A DNA stretch of 64,000 nucleotides, taken from assembly GCA_965153355.1 (NCBI GenBank), contig OZ231126.1:80414001-80478000 (forward strand), written 5' to 3'. The position numbers and the translations under genes were made by a program. Of this stretch, positions 1 through 10,469 are shown piece by piece. Within the stretch, counting starts at the first letter, position 1; each line of letters opens with the position of its first letter. Source of the stretch: Flaccisagitta enflata (Eukaryota > Chaetognatha > Sagittoidea > Aphragmophora). A model generated the notes under the pieces. The model made no database searches. It was not told the DNA's origin and saw nothing but the letters and a program-made list of their open reading frames with translations.

Positions 1-1
1 C

Positions 2-118
2 AACTCAGCCACAACAACAACCTCATGGTCGCGTAAGAAGCCTGGACTCCCTCCCTTCGACCAGCAGAACGTGATCATTTGGCTGAACCGTCTCACAGCA
101 GCATACGACAGAGCTGGG
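2..118 (+). pseudogene. Retrotransposon gag-like fragment
   Basis: The second forward frame is open from the window edge and contains LPPFDQQNVIIWLNRLTAAY. This resembles the start of the gag region of arthropod and other invertebrate Ty3/BEL-type retrotransposons, where a PPF motif is followed by a Trp and an amphipathic helix. After about residue 40 the frame turns into unrelated sequence and stops at 301. No protease, reverse transcriptase or LTR is visible. It is therefore a scrap, or an exon cut off by the window edge ending near a possible donor at GG|GTAGTT. The call rests on motif memory only. Confidence 0.35.
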
Positions 119-301
119 GTAGTTTTATATAAAGCGTTTCGCTTTAGATATGTTAAGTCATGTTCTTTACATAGTGACCCGTCTTCAACGGTGGGGCTAA
201 GACCCCATACTTGGCAGTCATGTAGAATGTCCAAATTTCATCCCTTAGCCCCTACTACTTTGGCCGCTAGAGCGTTTTATGTAATGAGCCCCATTAACTA
301 A

Positions 302-870
302 TTTAACATATGTGTGTTTTCCTTTAGTAAAATACTTATCAGTATAAAAGTATATACATATGCATATCATATTAAAGGTCAACCCTTATATACTCAAGAG
401 GGCCAAATCGCAATACGACTGACTGACTGACTGACCTCTTAGCGCCCTTTATCATACCACCTCTCTTAACAGCGCCCTTTATCACCTCTCTTAACGGTAG
501 TTATTTTTCCATTTGCTGATTCCAGGCTGTATAGTTCGCAGGACAAAACGCATGACAACATCTTAGCTTGTCAGCCTCCATTGGCTCCCGGAACAGTTCA
601 AGAGGATACAATTTTGAAATGGTCCAGATTGTGTATCACTTGCAATCAATTTCTACTTCAAATAATCTACAAGAGGAAACTATCACTTTTTTTATCATTA
701 TTATTATTGTAATTCTTTTCATCAACATGAGAATGCGACAATTCAGGAAAATGAACAATCAAATGAATGAAAGAATGGAAGGAAGAAAGGTTGAAAGGAA
801 GAATGGAAGAATGGATTGATGAATAAAAGAAGCGATCAAATGAATAAAAGATGATTCTTGAAGGAATCTT
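302..870. other. AT-rich spacer without recognised gene
   Basis: This stretch holds short direct repeats of GCGCCCTTTATCA-like sequence near 443-492 and a four-copy GACT run at 417-433. Open frames are low-complexity (for example a lysine/arginine-rich frame at 720-819). I see no gene. Confidence 0.5.
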
Positions 871-872
871 AA

Positions 873-906
873 AAAAGTTGCTGTTTTTTTTTTAAGTCGA
901 GTAGTA
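873..906 (-). repeat. Solo terminus of MITE family A
   Basis: A T-run followed by AAGTCGAGTAGTA matches the right terminal inverted repeat of MITE family A (compare 12541-12954). No left partner is nearby, so this is a truncated remnant just downstream of gene C. Confidence 0.45.
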
Positions 907-934
907 CATATTGACACACCCAGATGGGAGATAA

Positions 935-3199
935 CTAATCTTCCTCATCTGAGGATATGACGATGACATCGTAGGTCACATCAGCAATTTCTCTATCTTG
1001 TGAAACGATGATGACGCTTGGTTCCTCAGTTGAACTGGACTCATCATTTATTTCGATGACATCTGACACGTCGACGTCGCGCATTTGGTCAATGATTGAC
1101 TGACAATCACCAGTTGGTCGTTGCTTTGGTGGCGTAGGAAGTTCCTCGTTTGAAATTGAATCGTCGCTTGGAATTTGCCGTGGTTGCCGATTTGATGATG
1201 CTGTATGTAAAGATATATCATTGTTTATCTTTGCCCCTGCCCACTAGCACAAAACTTGGGTAGCTGTGTATCCGGTGTTGTCAACTTGATAATGAATGAT
1301 TTGGAGTTAAACTCTGCACCAAGGGTTTTCAAGGGACCAACAAATTCTATCCGTTATAGGCGGCATATTGTTATGGACAATATAGGAAATAAAGAAAACA
1401 GGTTGAGGGGACCAAGAATTAGTAATCGTTACAGGCATAATTGGTAAGACTGGTCCCACATCTTTTATGCGCAAATTTACTTGTTGGCCTTTGGGGTGTC
1501 GTTTCTCCATCCTTGTCTTTGTCCCCCATTTCTGCGTTTGATTCGTCTTCGTCCCCCGTTTCTTCGTTTGATTCTTCTTCCGAATCGTCTTTTCTTTCTC
1601 TCCCAAAATACAAACCCCATTTGCATTTATACACCTTCCTGAGATGTTTCATTTTTTTGCTCATAAGCGGTTTTCTTAGTTTTGACAAAATATTCATTCT
1701 ATTTTGCCTTGTGTTTTTTTTTTCTCGCGATTTATGCATTACTGCTTATGCCAAAATGCTTGTTATGCTTTTTAGGGCAGCAGCCCTAAAGGTGTCATTG
1801 ACCTCTGGTTTTACATACAGGCTTTGAAGCCCGTATCCTAACCAACTTAGGCAGGGCAAGGCTACCGCTGACCATCTTACGCTTTTGCAACTGTTTTCAC
1901 AGCCCTTGCCCACCTGCTTAAGATTTGAGTAGCCCTTCAACCGGGAACACACGGCTACCCGAATTGCCCACGGGTGGGCAGGAGCATTGATAAAAAAGGC
2001 TAACCAAGCATTTGGGCACGAGCAGCAATGCAGAAAGCCCCCATTATTGCTAAATAGTAAAGTTTTAAGGATGGACAGACGGACAGACAGTGGGTTATAC
2101 AGTCTTGTTCACGCTCCTTATCTTTTATAACATGTACAGTAGATGTCGTCTAGACTTGGAAATACGGGGGAATTCATTGCAGGAAGACAAATTTACTTAA
2201 GAGGCTGATATTTGGTAAATAGACTAATAAAATGATGCTTTATTGCCCATGGGTGTTGGTTGCTATGGAAACACATTTTCATGTATTCACGCTAAAGTTT
2301 CAATATTTTGAGAAATTTTTTGAGGGAACATTGTTTGAACTAAAATTTGCTACAACTTTCCCACAATATGTTCTGTAAGAATATTGCTCGTTTAGCTGTT
2401 GCTAGGGAGCGTAACTATGTGTGACAGCCCTGTGATGCTCCCTAGCAACCACCAAACTAGTGATATTCTTACATAACATACTGTGGGAAAGTTGTAGCAA
2501 ATTTTATTTTAAACAATGTTCCTCTTTAGCGTGAATACATGGAAATGTGTTTCCATGGCAACCAACACCCATGAGCAATAAAGTATCCTTTTATTAGTTT
2601 ATATTCCAAATATCAGTCTCTTAACTTTATTTATCCTCCTGTTATGAATTCCCCCGCATTTCCAAGTCTAGACGACATCTACTGTAGTTACTTCTTGAAT
2701 TTAAGATGAGTACCTTTTTAGGTGCGACAAAGCACCTCTATAACTGGCCGTGTCTGTCTTTTGGTGGGTCGGTCGGTCTGTAACTCATTTGTTCAACGAT
2801 CCACACGTCGCACCTTATTGGCACAGTATGAAAACTTCATGTGTGGTTGTTTTCCAGTATGTAATACAGAAATAACAAAACTGTGAGTATCTAGACCCCG
2901 AGTAGCATTATTCCTATTTTTTTTCCATTTAGATTAAAGAGGACACCACAGCCCCAGTAACAAACACCCCCTTCCCACTGTCAGGACTTATTAACTTTGT
3001 ATCCTGCCTCTAAAAAGAAAAAAACTTGATATTGTTATGAGCAAAAAAATCTTTACAGCTTCATAAAAGGTTCGGCCCAGTCTCCAAAGTCCCGTTGCAG
3101 CGCTTGTTTGAAAAGCCGTTCAAATGCCCTTGGGCTCGTTGGAATTTTGCATTCTTGGGGATTTTTACAACCACAAGGACATTCCGGGGCTTCGGCCAT
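935..3199 (-). CDS. Gene C: small acidic protein with three SUMO-interaction-like motifs (188 aa, 3 exons)
   Basis: Proposed exons are 3199-3057, 1638-1481 and 1200-935. Junction phases are 2 and 1, and all exons stay in frame to a TAG at 937-935. Exon 1 starts MAEAPECPCGCKNPQEC, a compact Cys-rich head. Exon 2 has a duplicated acidic block (SNEETGDEDE then SNAEMGDKDK). Exon 3 ends with DVIEINDESS, SVIIVSQD and a terminal VIVISSDEED. The last is a textbook SUMO-interaction motif: four aliphatic residues followed by Ser and acidic residues. The likely role is as a SUMO-binding nuclear adaptor. I recognise no family. Donors GTAAAG and GTAAAT and the acceptor ending ACATACAG are good; the exon 2 acceptor (ACATCTCAG) has a poor pyrimidine tract, so that boundary is the least secure. 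Intron 1 contains a foldback MITE. Confidence 0.55.
1770..2115 (+). repeat. Degenerate H/K-family repeat in gene C intron 1
   Basis: It contains the phrases GGGCAGCAGCCC, CCGCTGACCATCTTACGCTT and ACACGGCTACCC followed by GGGTGGGCAGGAGC and a run of GGACAGAC units. The same order of phrases recurs near 58885-59215 and 60300-60420. It is an old, incomplete copy. Confidence 0.55.
2137..2684. mobile_element. Foldback Tc1/mariner-like MITE F1
   Basis: The element begins CAGTAGATGTCGTCTAGACT and ends with the inverted complement. It is flanked by TA on both sides (2135-2136 and 2685-2686). The two arms are near-complete inverted copies of each other for about 260 bp around a short centre near 2410. 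TA target duplications and CAGT termini fit a non-autonomous Tc1/mariner-type element. It lies inside intron 1 of gene C. Sister copies are at 3507-4696 and 15154-15726. Confidence 0.8.
2717..2815 (-). repeat. Family H fragment
   Basis: On the minus strand it ends in the family's hallmark CTAA, seen on plus as TTTTTAGGTGCGAC, and carries the GACCGACC-type run. Only the 3' half of the element is present. Confidence 0.5.
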
Positions 3200-3506
3200 T
3201 TTAACTTAGACTGTTTCAAGTTGTTAAATAGCAGAATTGCAGTTCTTTTTCTTTTATGCCGATGTAAAGTATTCTTTCAGTGTTTGTTTTTTGTTTTTTT
3301 GTTTTTTTGTTTACTCAATGTTTTGTTATTGATTTGATTAACTAAATCTTTTAAGAATGGAGTTATATTTTGTCAAGATAGATTGCAACAGAGGCTTACA
3401 ACCACATAATCACCGTCCAATTATCACGTGGTGATAAACAAAACGAAATCTGTACATGGAAATTCATGATTTGACAGAGACAGCATCATAAAGCTGTGAG
3501 ATGGTA

Positions 3507-4696
3507 CAGTAGATCTTGTCTAGACTTGAGTTCAGGGGGGCAAGCATTATAGGATAACAAATGAAGCTATAGGGCTGATATTTGGAATATGAAATAATTA
3601 AAAGATGTTTAATTCCCCATGTTACTTAGTTGTCATGGAAATACATTTCCATGTATTTTTGCTAAAATATCATTATTTTGAGTGTTTTTTTTAGAGAACT
3701 TTGCTTAAAATTAAATTTGCTACAACTTTCCCACAGTATGTTCTGTAAGAATTTCGCTGGTTATAGTTTGTCACCAGGCCTTTTTTTAGTGAGTTTTTTG
3801 GGAGAGCCAACCGGGCTCTCTCCTCACAATTTTAGAGCCCAACGGAAAAACAGCGAGCCCGGCAAAAAAACAATGCTGGATGAAAGGTTACACAAATTGT
3901 GTGTGGGCGGTCAGGGGTAGTGAGGAGATTTGCTAGAAAACATTTGGGCATGAGAAGTGACATTAAAATCACCTGTAAATGCAAAAAAAAAAAAAAAAAA
4001 AAAAAAACCAATGTCACCGATCAATAGAGCAGCAGATGGACTAATAAATGGACCGACCAACCGACGGACAGACCAACAGATGGACAGACCGCCCAACATA
4101 GTGGGTTACAGAGTAGCGTGCAAACGTGCAAATTTTGCTCCAATAATAACAATATTACATGAAAAAGGAGATGCTTTACTTGTTGATCAATTCTACATTT
4201 GAGGAGGTGACTATATAGTTGAAGTTCATTTTAGTCACTCATAACTTGTAAATTGGGTTTTCTTGTCATGATTTTACAAAAATCTTCCAATCGATTTGAA
4301 TTCAAAAATGGTGTCAATTTTGAGAGAGCCAGCCAGGCACAGAGCCAGCAAAACCAGAGAGCCCGACTGCTGAATAGAGAGCCATGGGCTCGCGGGCTCG
4401 CTCTAAAAAAAGGCCTGTTTGTCACACACGGATACGCTCCTTAGCAGTGGCCACACAAGCGAACATACTGTTGGAAAGTTGTAGCAAATTTAATTTTAAG
4501 CAATGTTCCCAGAAATAATCTCTCAAAATATTGATATTTAAGCAAGAATACATGGAAATGTGTTTCCCTGGCAACCAAGTATTATGGGAAATAAATCATT
4601 ATCTAGTCCATTAATATTCCAAATATCAGCCCCTAGCTTCATTTGTTCTCCCATAATGCTTGCCCCCGTTATCTCAAATCTAGACAAGATCTACTG
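3507..4696. mobile_element. Foldback MITE F2, split by a hAT-like insertion
   Basis: Its ends are CAGTAGATCTTGTCTAGACT and the inverted complement, each flanked by TA. The arms are homologous to F1 but diverged. The central part is displaced by a separate element at 3775-4417. Without that insertion, F2 would be close to the length of F1. Confidence 0.78.
3775..4417. mobile_element. hAT-like MITE inserted in F2
   Basis: It has perfect 15-bp terminal inverted repeats, CAGGCCTTTTTTTAG at the left and its complement at the right. It is flanked on both sides by the 8-bp direct repeat TTTGTCAC. CAG termini with 8-bp duplications are the hAT signature. The interior has a 23-A run and a scrap of family H (GGACAGAC-type units near 4060-4090). 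There is no transposase frame, so it is non-autonomous. Confidence 0.85.
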
Positions 4697-4986
4697 TATC
4701 TCCTATTTCCACTCGGCGGTTTATCATTCAACATCAAATTTTCAGTGTTTGTTTAAGGATTGCAATAATAAAGAACTGACCCATAATTTGGTAGGCCTGC
4801 TGACTCTTCCAAGTTTTTTCCATATACTTTTTTTTGAACTACAATTATATGAGAGCATGTTTATGAGCATAGCTACTTATCTGTGACATTGTTTTGAAAT
4901 GGTCTAGCTCATTATTAATAGCCGCCATTATTGGTAACAGCTTTCCTCATTAACAAATCATCAGCAGAAATTTAAGAACATTGTTT
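4697..4986. other. Spacer without recognised feature
   Basis: AT-rich unique-looking sequence between F2 and MITE A1. Its only long frame (to 4886) has no recognisable domain. Confidence 0.4.
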
Positions 4987-5361
4987 TACTACTCGACTAA
5001 AAAAAAAAAGCCGCACTTTTAAATGGCATATTGTCAATCTGAATTTTAAAAGAATTAATTGGAATCTTAGGATATAAAAAATTTCTTGAAAAGATGTTTC
5101 ATTTGGCTCCAATCTTGCAATTCTAGCTTTATCGTTTAGATATGGCATAAGAATGAATAGAATCATTGCCATAATCAATTTGCCATCCCATTGAGAAATA
5201 AGCATTTTTATAAAGAACTTTGACAAGCTCTAGCCTCTAAATCATTAGTAAAGACTGAAATAAAATTTAAAACTCTCTCAGATTATTTTAACAGAAACAT
5301 GTTCAATTGGTTTCTTTTTCTTATTCATCAATAGGGTGTTTTTTTTTTTAGTCGAATAATA
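4987..5361. mobile_element. MITE family A, copy A1
   Basis: The left end is TACTACTCGACT followed by an A-run and GCCGCAC. The right end is T-run, AGTCGAATAATA, a slightly decayed complement. Interior phrases such as CATTTGGCTCCAATC are shared with the other A and B copies. No coding capacity. Confidence 0.78.
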
Positions 5362-5451
5362 TATCATGGTTTTTAGCAGGGCCAGTTAATTGTGGAAATG
5401 ACCTACATCAATAATAATACAAGTAAGTCGGGGTTACTGTTTTGGATGGCA

Positions 5452-8400
5452 CTATTTTTTTCCGCGCTTTGGACGTATCCTTTTTTGTATTTTTTCGGGC
5501 TCCACTTGAGCCTCATCAAATTCTTTTCCCAGTTTTTTTCGAATTTCATCCTGGTTTTCCTTGTCATCCAGATCCTTGTCTCCATGTTCTACGTTGTCGA
5601 TGAAGCTCCCGCCTATGCTCTGCTTTCGTCCACCGTCCCTCTTTTTTTTGGGCGCATTTGGTTTAGCTACTGATGTTACGCCATTTGTAATCTAAGGAAA
5701 AGATTATTGAATCTTTTTAGGTGCGAGAAATCACTTCTTTCACCACCAGCTGTGTCCGTTGGTTTGTTGGTTGGTTGGTATGTTTGTCGGTTTGTTATTG
5801 ATTTGGTTGACAAGCCACACATCTCACCATTTTTTTTTTTTTGCTTCAAATAGCAATAGGTGCCCATTCACCCTAGATTTATATATATATGAGGACAATT
5901 ATTTGGGACCAAATAGATAATGGTCGTGTCATAAAGCTTGATTACCAAAGGATTTAACGTGAGCCTCAGTGGAGTAGATTTTTTCAGGCTTTTTGGGCAG
6001 CGGCCCCAAAGGGCTGATGTCCTGTTGAACGCATGAGGGAATTTCTAGATGTTTGTCTTTCTGTCCTTCCCTCTGTCTGTCAGTCTTGCTGTTCATCCCC
6101 CCCCCCCTTGGCCATAAAGGTCTTAAATTTGCCCTCCCAGCCCTCAATTTAGCCCTCCAGGGCTCAAACCGGCCTTCCACACTTCAAATCTGCCCCCCCT
6201 GCCTAAAATGTGACCTCCAGACCTTCAATTAGCCCTCCAAATATGAAATCAGCCCTCTGTGGCTCAAATTTGCCCTCCAAACCTCAAATCTACTCTCTAA
6301 GCCATATTTCTGCCCTCCAGCTTCAATATGCCTTCAGTGGCCTAATCAGTCATCTAAGTCCTGAAATATGCCCCTCTCAGGACGTCTGTAAATTCCCCCC
6401 CGTGTTCTACAGGACATCTGCCCTTCGGGGCTGCTGCCCTGCTCTCCATCCATTTTTTTTCTGGATCATTCTCAGCAGGGCATTGGGTACCGCTGACCAT
6501 GTGCGATCCTTTGATAGTTGTTTCATGAGGCTTGGGACTTGGGGATGTATGCATGTAAGGAGTGTCATTTAGAACTTATTTTGAAAAATAATTTCTTTGA
6601 AAATTAACCTCGGGGCTCTTTGTGGGGTTAGTCTCCTCATTGAGCGGTTGTTGGACGGAATCGTCCTCCTCTGACGCTTTTTCATCCACCTCTTCATTTC
6701 GCAATGTTGCATCTTCGTTGCCTTCATTATCGTCCACTTTTTTCTTTTTTTTTGTTTGGGCCGTCTCCTCTGTCATTTTTCTTTTCCCCTGTTGTCAAGT
6801 GAATACAATCAATTTATTTGAAAAACGTCCTTTGCGTTGGAAGTTTAAAGAAAAGACTTTTAAATGGTGTGTATAGGAAGTGGCAATTCGTCCAATCCTT
6901 TACCAACGGAATCTCAGATCTCCAGGGCGGCAACATCAGACTTTTTCCTAGTTATTTTCCTTTGAATTAAATCTGAGGAGCATGGACCAGTTTGACTTCT
7001 AACTGAATCAGCACAGACTGTTGTCGAATCTCCTCTTTTTTTTATAATTGTTTTCTTATTGAATTAGTGCGGCTGTTGGTGTAACTAACCGTTTTCCTGG
7101 CTTGGATAAGATTTGTCCTATTTGCCACTGGAATGTTTGAAGGTCCTGATCCTGGAACTGACGCCTTCTCAGCGATACTCTTGGATGATGTCGATGGCTG
7201 TTCCGGGGTGGAGGGCCCAGTGGAAGTGGAAGACATCTCTGATGGTTGTTTACCATTTTGAATGCTTTCTGGCATGGGTGGCAAATCAGCATTGCCTTCC
7301 AACACGGAATTCAGGACATGAGTGTTTCCTGGTGATCTGAGAGAGAGAGAGAGAGAGAGAAAGGGTAAGTAAATTTGATAATTCTTTCATTTGGCGCCAA
7401 TCAGAATGCTCTACGAACAATATTTTTCGCGTTTTGTTTTTTAAAAGTGTTTTGTTTCCAAAGCTTTTTTTTTTTTTTATTCAATATGATTTAGAGAAGG
7501 ATCAATAAAGCAGTGTATATACGTATGTTTTAGCTTGCACCCAAAAAAAGAGAACACTAGCTGCTCATCTGTAAGGTTTTTTTCTTTTTAGTTGCGGACA
7601 CGCAACTCTATAAGAGGCTTTGTCCGTCCGTCCGTCCGTCGGTCCGTCCGTCCGTCCGTCGGTCAGTAACAATCGAGTCGAAAAGTGGGAAAACGCGCAT
7701 TTCCGCCCCTGCCCACCCGTCCGCAACTGATGGCCGTGTATCCGTTTTTTTTGTTTTTTTTTGCGCATTTCAGCTAATTTAGCTCATTTAGCTGGGTTTT
7801 TTTATTTGTAATGGGATAAATGAATACTTTTGATACATGTTAAAGCCAGCAGATACCTAAAAACATGTCATTACTTACAATTGCTCTTGATTTGATTTAC
7901 CAAGTAAAAAGATTTTCGGTGACTAAAGACAAAATCTGGATGACAATTGACTAATGCTTAGGACTTTTTTCGTCACGTCGACAGCCGGCATTACTGGTAC
8001 TCTTTGAGACAACATCGACTGTATATGTATACAAATTCTTTTTTTTTTTTATTTTTACATTGAGTTGACTTACTTTTGTAGAAATGTTGACCAAGCCCTC
8101 TCATCTACATTCTTCCGAAAATCCTGTCTAGTTTCTCGATGCATCAGGTAGATGATTTGTTTTAAGGATTTGTGCCATTCCGCTGAAGATCCCTTTCCAA
8201 ATTTGGCAGTGAAAGAAGACGGGACTTCAGAAGGCTTTGAGAACGGGATTTTTTCGGGCCACCATGCTGGTTGTGGTTGGTTGTAGAGAGTGCGGCAATC
8301 GTGGTGACCACTAAGCAGTTGTAGGCCGTGAGATACGTACGAACGTGTGACAATCAGGGGTAGCACCTCAAGGTGAGTGGGCATTGCAGGGAGAAGAGTT

Positions 8401-8654
8401 TTTGTCCCGTAACGAGAGTCTCCAAACGGGACAAACTGTCCATGATCGAAAGTGTTTCGCGCAGCTTTCTCAAGATCATAGATTAAAGTCTTTGTGTTTT
8501 CTTGAAGCACTTTGACTACCATAGGATTCCCAAAGAACGACCAATTGTTTTTCGACTTATGGAGCGTCACGGCCCCCACATAAATTCCAGCTTTTTCGGC
8601 GTTGAGAATCGCTTTGTTTAAAGAATCAATCGCGTTTTTTTCCGCCTTTGCCAT
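5452..8654 (-). CDS. Gene B: unrecognised 415-aa protein with WWPEKIPF motif and nuclear-type tail (4 exons)
   Basis: Proposed exons are 8654-8074, 7336-7090, 6788-6609 and 5691-5452, with junction phases 2, 0 and 0. Exon 1 starts MAKAEKNAIDSLNKA (ATG in context AAAATGG). It encodes a globular domain with NPMVVKVLQ, PFGDSRYGTKTLLPAMPTHL and PAWWPEKIPF, and ends at a perfect donor GTAAGT. Exon 2 is Ser/Thr/Pro-rich, probably a disordered linker. Exon 3 opens GKRKM and is a lysine cluster followed by an acidic stretch. Exon 4 has PKKKR and ends KRIRPKRGKK, both nuclear-localisation-like. The exon 2 acceptor uses a CT microsatellite as its pyrimidine tract. If the exon 2 donor (GTTAGT) is not used, the frame stops at 7042. 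I do not recognise the family. The WWP-x-x-IPF phrase is reminiscent of proteins found near invertebrate transposons, but that is weak recall. Confidence 0.58.
5700..5850 (-). repeat. Family H fragment in gene B intron 3
   Basis: The plus-strand phrase TTTTTAGGTGCGAGAAATCAC matches the minus-strand 3' end of family H, followed by degenerate GGTTGGTTGGT units. It is truncated and old. Confidence 0.4.
5985..6545. repeat. Family K repeat with internal ~22-bp minisatellite, gene B intron 3
   Basis: It is bounded by GGGCAGCGGCCCCAAAGGG near 5996 and its inverted counterpart GCCCTTCGGGGCTGCTGCCC near 6420. Between them about 11 degenerate units of the type GCCCTCCAAACCTCAAATCT occupy 6105-6365. 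The same combination of GGGCAGCGGCCCC hairpin and short repeats recurs at 37940-38670 and 60100-60620. Confidence 0.6.
7339..7361. repeat. (GA)n microsatellite at splice acceptor
   Basis: A 23-bp GA tract. On the minus strand it reads as a CT tract directly followed by CAG and exon 2 of gene B, so it supplies the pyrimidine tract of that acceptor. Confidence 0.75.
7588..7744 (-). repeat. Family H copy (minus)
   Basis: On the minus strand it runs from GGATACACGGCCATC through GGGTGGGCAGGGGC and a GGACGGAC-type run to TTGCGTGTCCGCAACTAA. It belongs to the subfamily with CCTCTTATAGAG before the terminus. Confidence 0.7.
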
Positions 8655-9174
8655 TTTGATACTAATGATTAAACAATTATATCAAACCGCCATACAGTTT
8701 TTTTTTCTCCAACAAAAATGACTGTGGCAAATCCGGCAGCCACTAATTCACCATGGTTGAAAATCAGAGATAAACTTGGCTCTAACGGATCAGAGAGTAA
8801 CTGAAATTTGTTTGTAATGTATTGAATTATACAATTTGAATCTCATCCTATTATTTCTACTTCTGACATCCATTATTTCAGGGATAAACGATCTTATTTT
8901 GTAAAATTGCATACTACAATCAAACCGTACTTGGCTTATCTCGGATATTTGATTTAGGGAGTAGTCAGGAGACATTGAATCACAGGCAGGGCACATTAAT
9001 GAAAACATTCCTAGTGGATAAAAGTCAATCAATGTTTAAACATGGCCAACACCTTAAAGTCGCGTGCGGTTGTTAGGACCATAAGACCAAAACACTGACT
9101 AAAAGAACAAAAGTTCAAGTTCAAGTCAACTGGTTATAAAAAACTTGTTGTCCCAATTCATTCCGTCAATCATG
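8655..9174. other. Spacer upstream of gene B
   Basis: No gene recognised. The 520 bp between the gene B start and MITE B1 should hold the gene B promoter, but I see no convincing TATA or initiator. A degenerate H-like start (GGCCAACACCTTAAAGTCGCGTGCG) lies at 9043-9067. Confidence 0.4.
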
Positions 9175-9589
9175 TACTATATGAATTTAAAAAAAAGACG
9201 CACTTTTGAATAGCTGATTGCGCCATTGAAAATCAAAAAAACTAATTAAAATCTTAGACCATTTTGAAGCTCTTGAAAAACTCTTTCATTTGGCGCCAAT
9301 CTGGTATCTCTATCTTTTTTCGTTTAGAAATGGCATCAGTTTGAGTAAAAATGTTGCCAAATTTGTTTTTGCAGTGTCTTTGAAAAAGATGCAATTCAGC
9401 AAAATGGTGTCTCACTTTAGAGCGCTCTAGCTCCTAAACCGTTGAAGATACAGATCTGGGATTGGTCTAGAATGAAAGATAATTTGAAAATCCTCAAAAT
9501 CACTTCCTCTAAAAAAATTTTCTAACATTTTTTGAGTCAGTTTTATCAGCAAATGAAAAGGTGCGTCTTTTTTTTAAATTCGTGTAGTA
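9175..9589. mobile_element. MITE family B, copy B1
   Basis: The left end is TACTATATGAATTTA, A-run, GACGCAC. The right end is GTGCGTC, T-run, AAATTCGTGTAGTA. The TA pairs at the edges fit a TA target duplication. The interior is related to family A (GGCGCCAATCTGG, AAACCGTTGAAGATACAGATC). This copy is intact and serves as the reference for reading the nested copy at 61433-62234. Confidence 0.8.
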
Positions 9590-9929
9590 CATTCGTCACT
9601 AAACAAAACAATGACCATTTCTGAATACCTAGTCCATAGGTAAAGTTCACCATGATTGTAACATCCCTTGGTACCCCTGGTACCAAAACAAAGGCAAGCA
9701 GAGGTTACTACCTAGGAAATAGGTATGGAATCAAAAAGGGGTAAGATTTGATTTATCAATTGAATTTCATTCAAAACATGATTCTGATAGCATGAGCACT
9801 TCATGAAACATTTTTGTCAACTAACATCTTCAGTTTTGCAGCTGGTGGCGGTCTGTAAAGGTTCTCATACAGTTTAGCAAGGTCTTGTTCTGGCATCTGT
9901 GAACAGTTATTGCCAGCTTTTCATTTAGT

Positions 9930-10320
9930 GGAGTGTTTACATAGTTTTGCTTGTCATTTTTAAACGGTTGTAGCCACGTAAACCAGATTTCGCTCATCTT
10001 AAAGATTTTTCGATGTAGATTAATTTTTTTTTTTTTTTTTTTAAGTTTTTTGCTTTTCTGGAAGTGGAGATATTTTAAGAAGAAGATAACATTTAGTTTT
10101 TTTTTACATCATTCTCAATATTTTTTACCCATTTTGGTAATGAAAGTTTTCAGTCTTTTGCTTGCCATTTCTAAACGGTTTGAGCTACAGAGACCCGATT
10201 GAACTCATCTTGAAGATTTTTTGATGTAGATTAATTTGCTTTTTTATGAAAGTTATCTAGCTTTTTTCGAAAGTCCAGATATCTATGGTAGAAGTTGATT
10301 CCAAAATTATTTCCTAGGTA
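9930..10320 (+). repeat. Two tandem ~190-bp repeats related to the 35.4-kb Tc1-like element
   Basis: Two successive blocks each contain CTTGCCATTTCTAAACGGTT-like sequence followed by CTCATCTTGAAGATTTTT and GATGTAGATTAATTT. The inverse of the same block occurs twice inside 35382-35986. No terminal repeats were found here. Confidence 0.6.
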
Positions 10321-10469
10321 AACTAACTGAGATTGGACTTACAATCACTTTGAATAACTAAAAATGATTAAAAATAACTCATAATGATGGTAATGATGGT
10401 AATAGCAAAGAAATTATTGTCATTGATTCCATCAGGGTTTTTTTGGGCGACCATGATATGATGAGTGCG

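Noticed and set aside
300-935. Left terminal inverted repeat for the four-gene block
   Set aside because: I compared 300-930 with 19420-19800 and found no convincing inverted match by eye. The GCGCCCTTTATCA repeats here have no partner at the right side.
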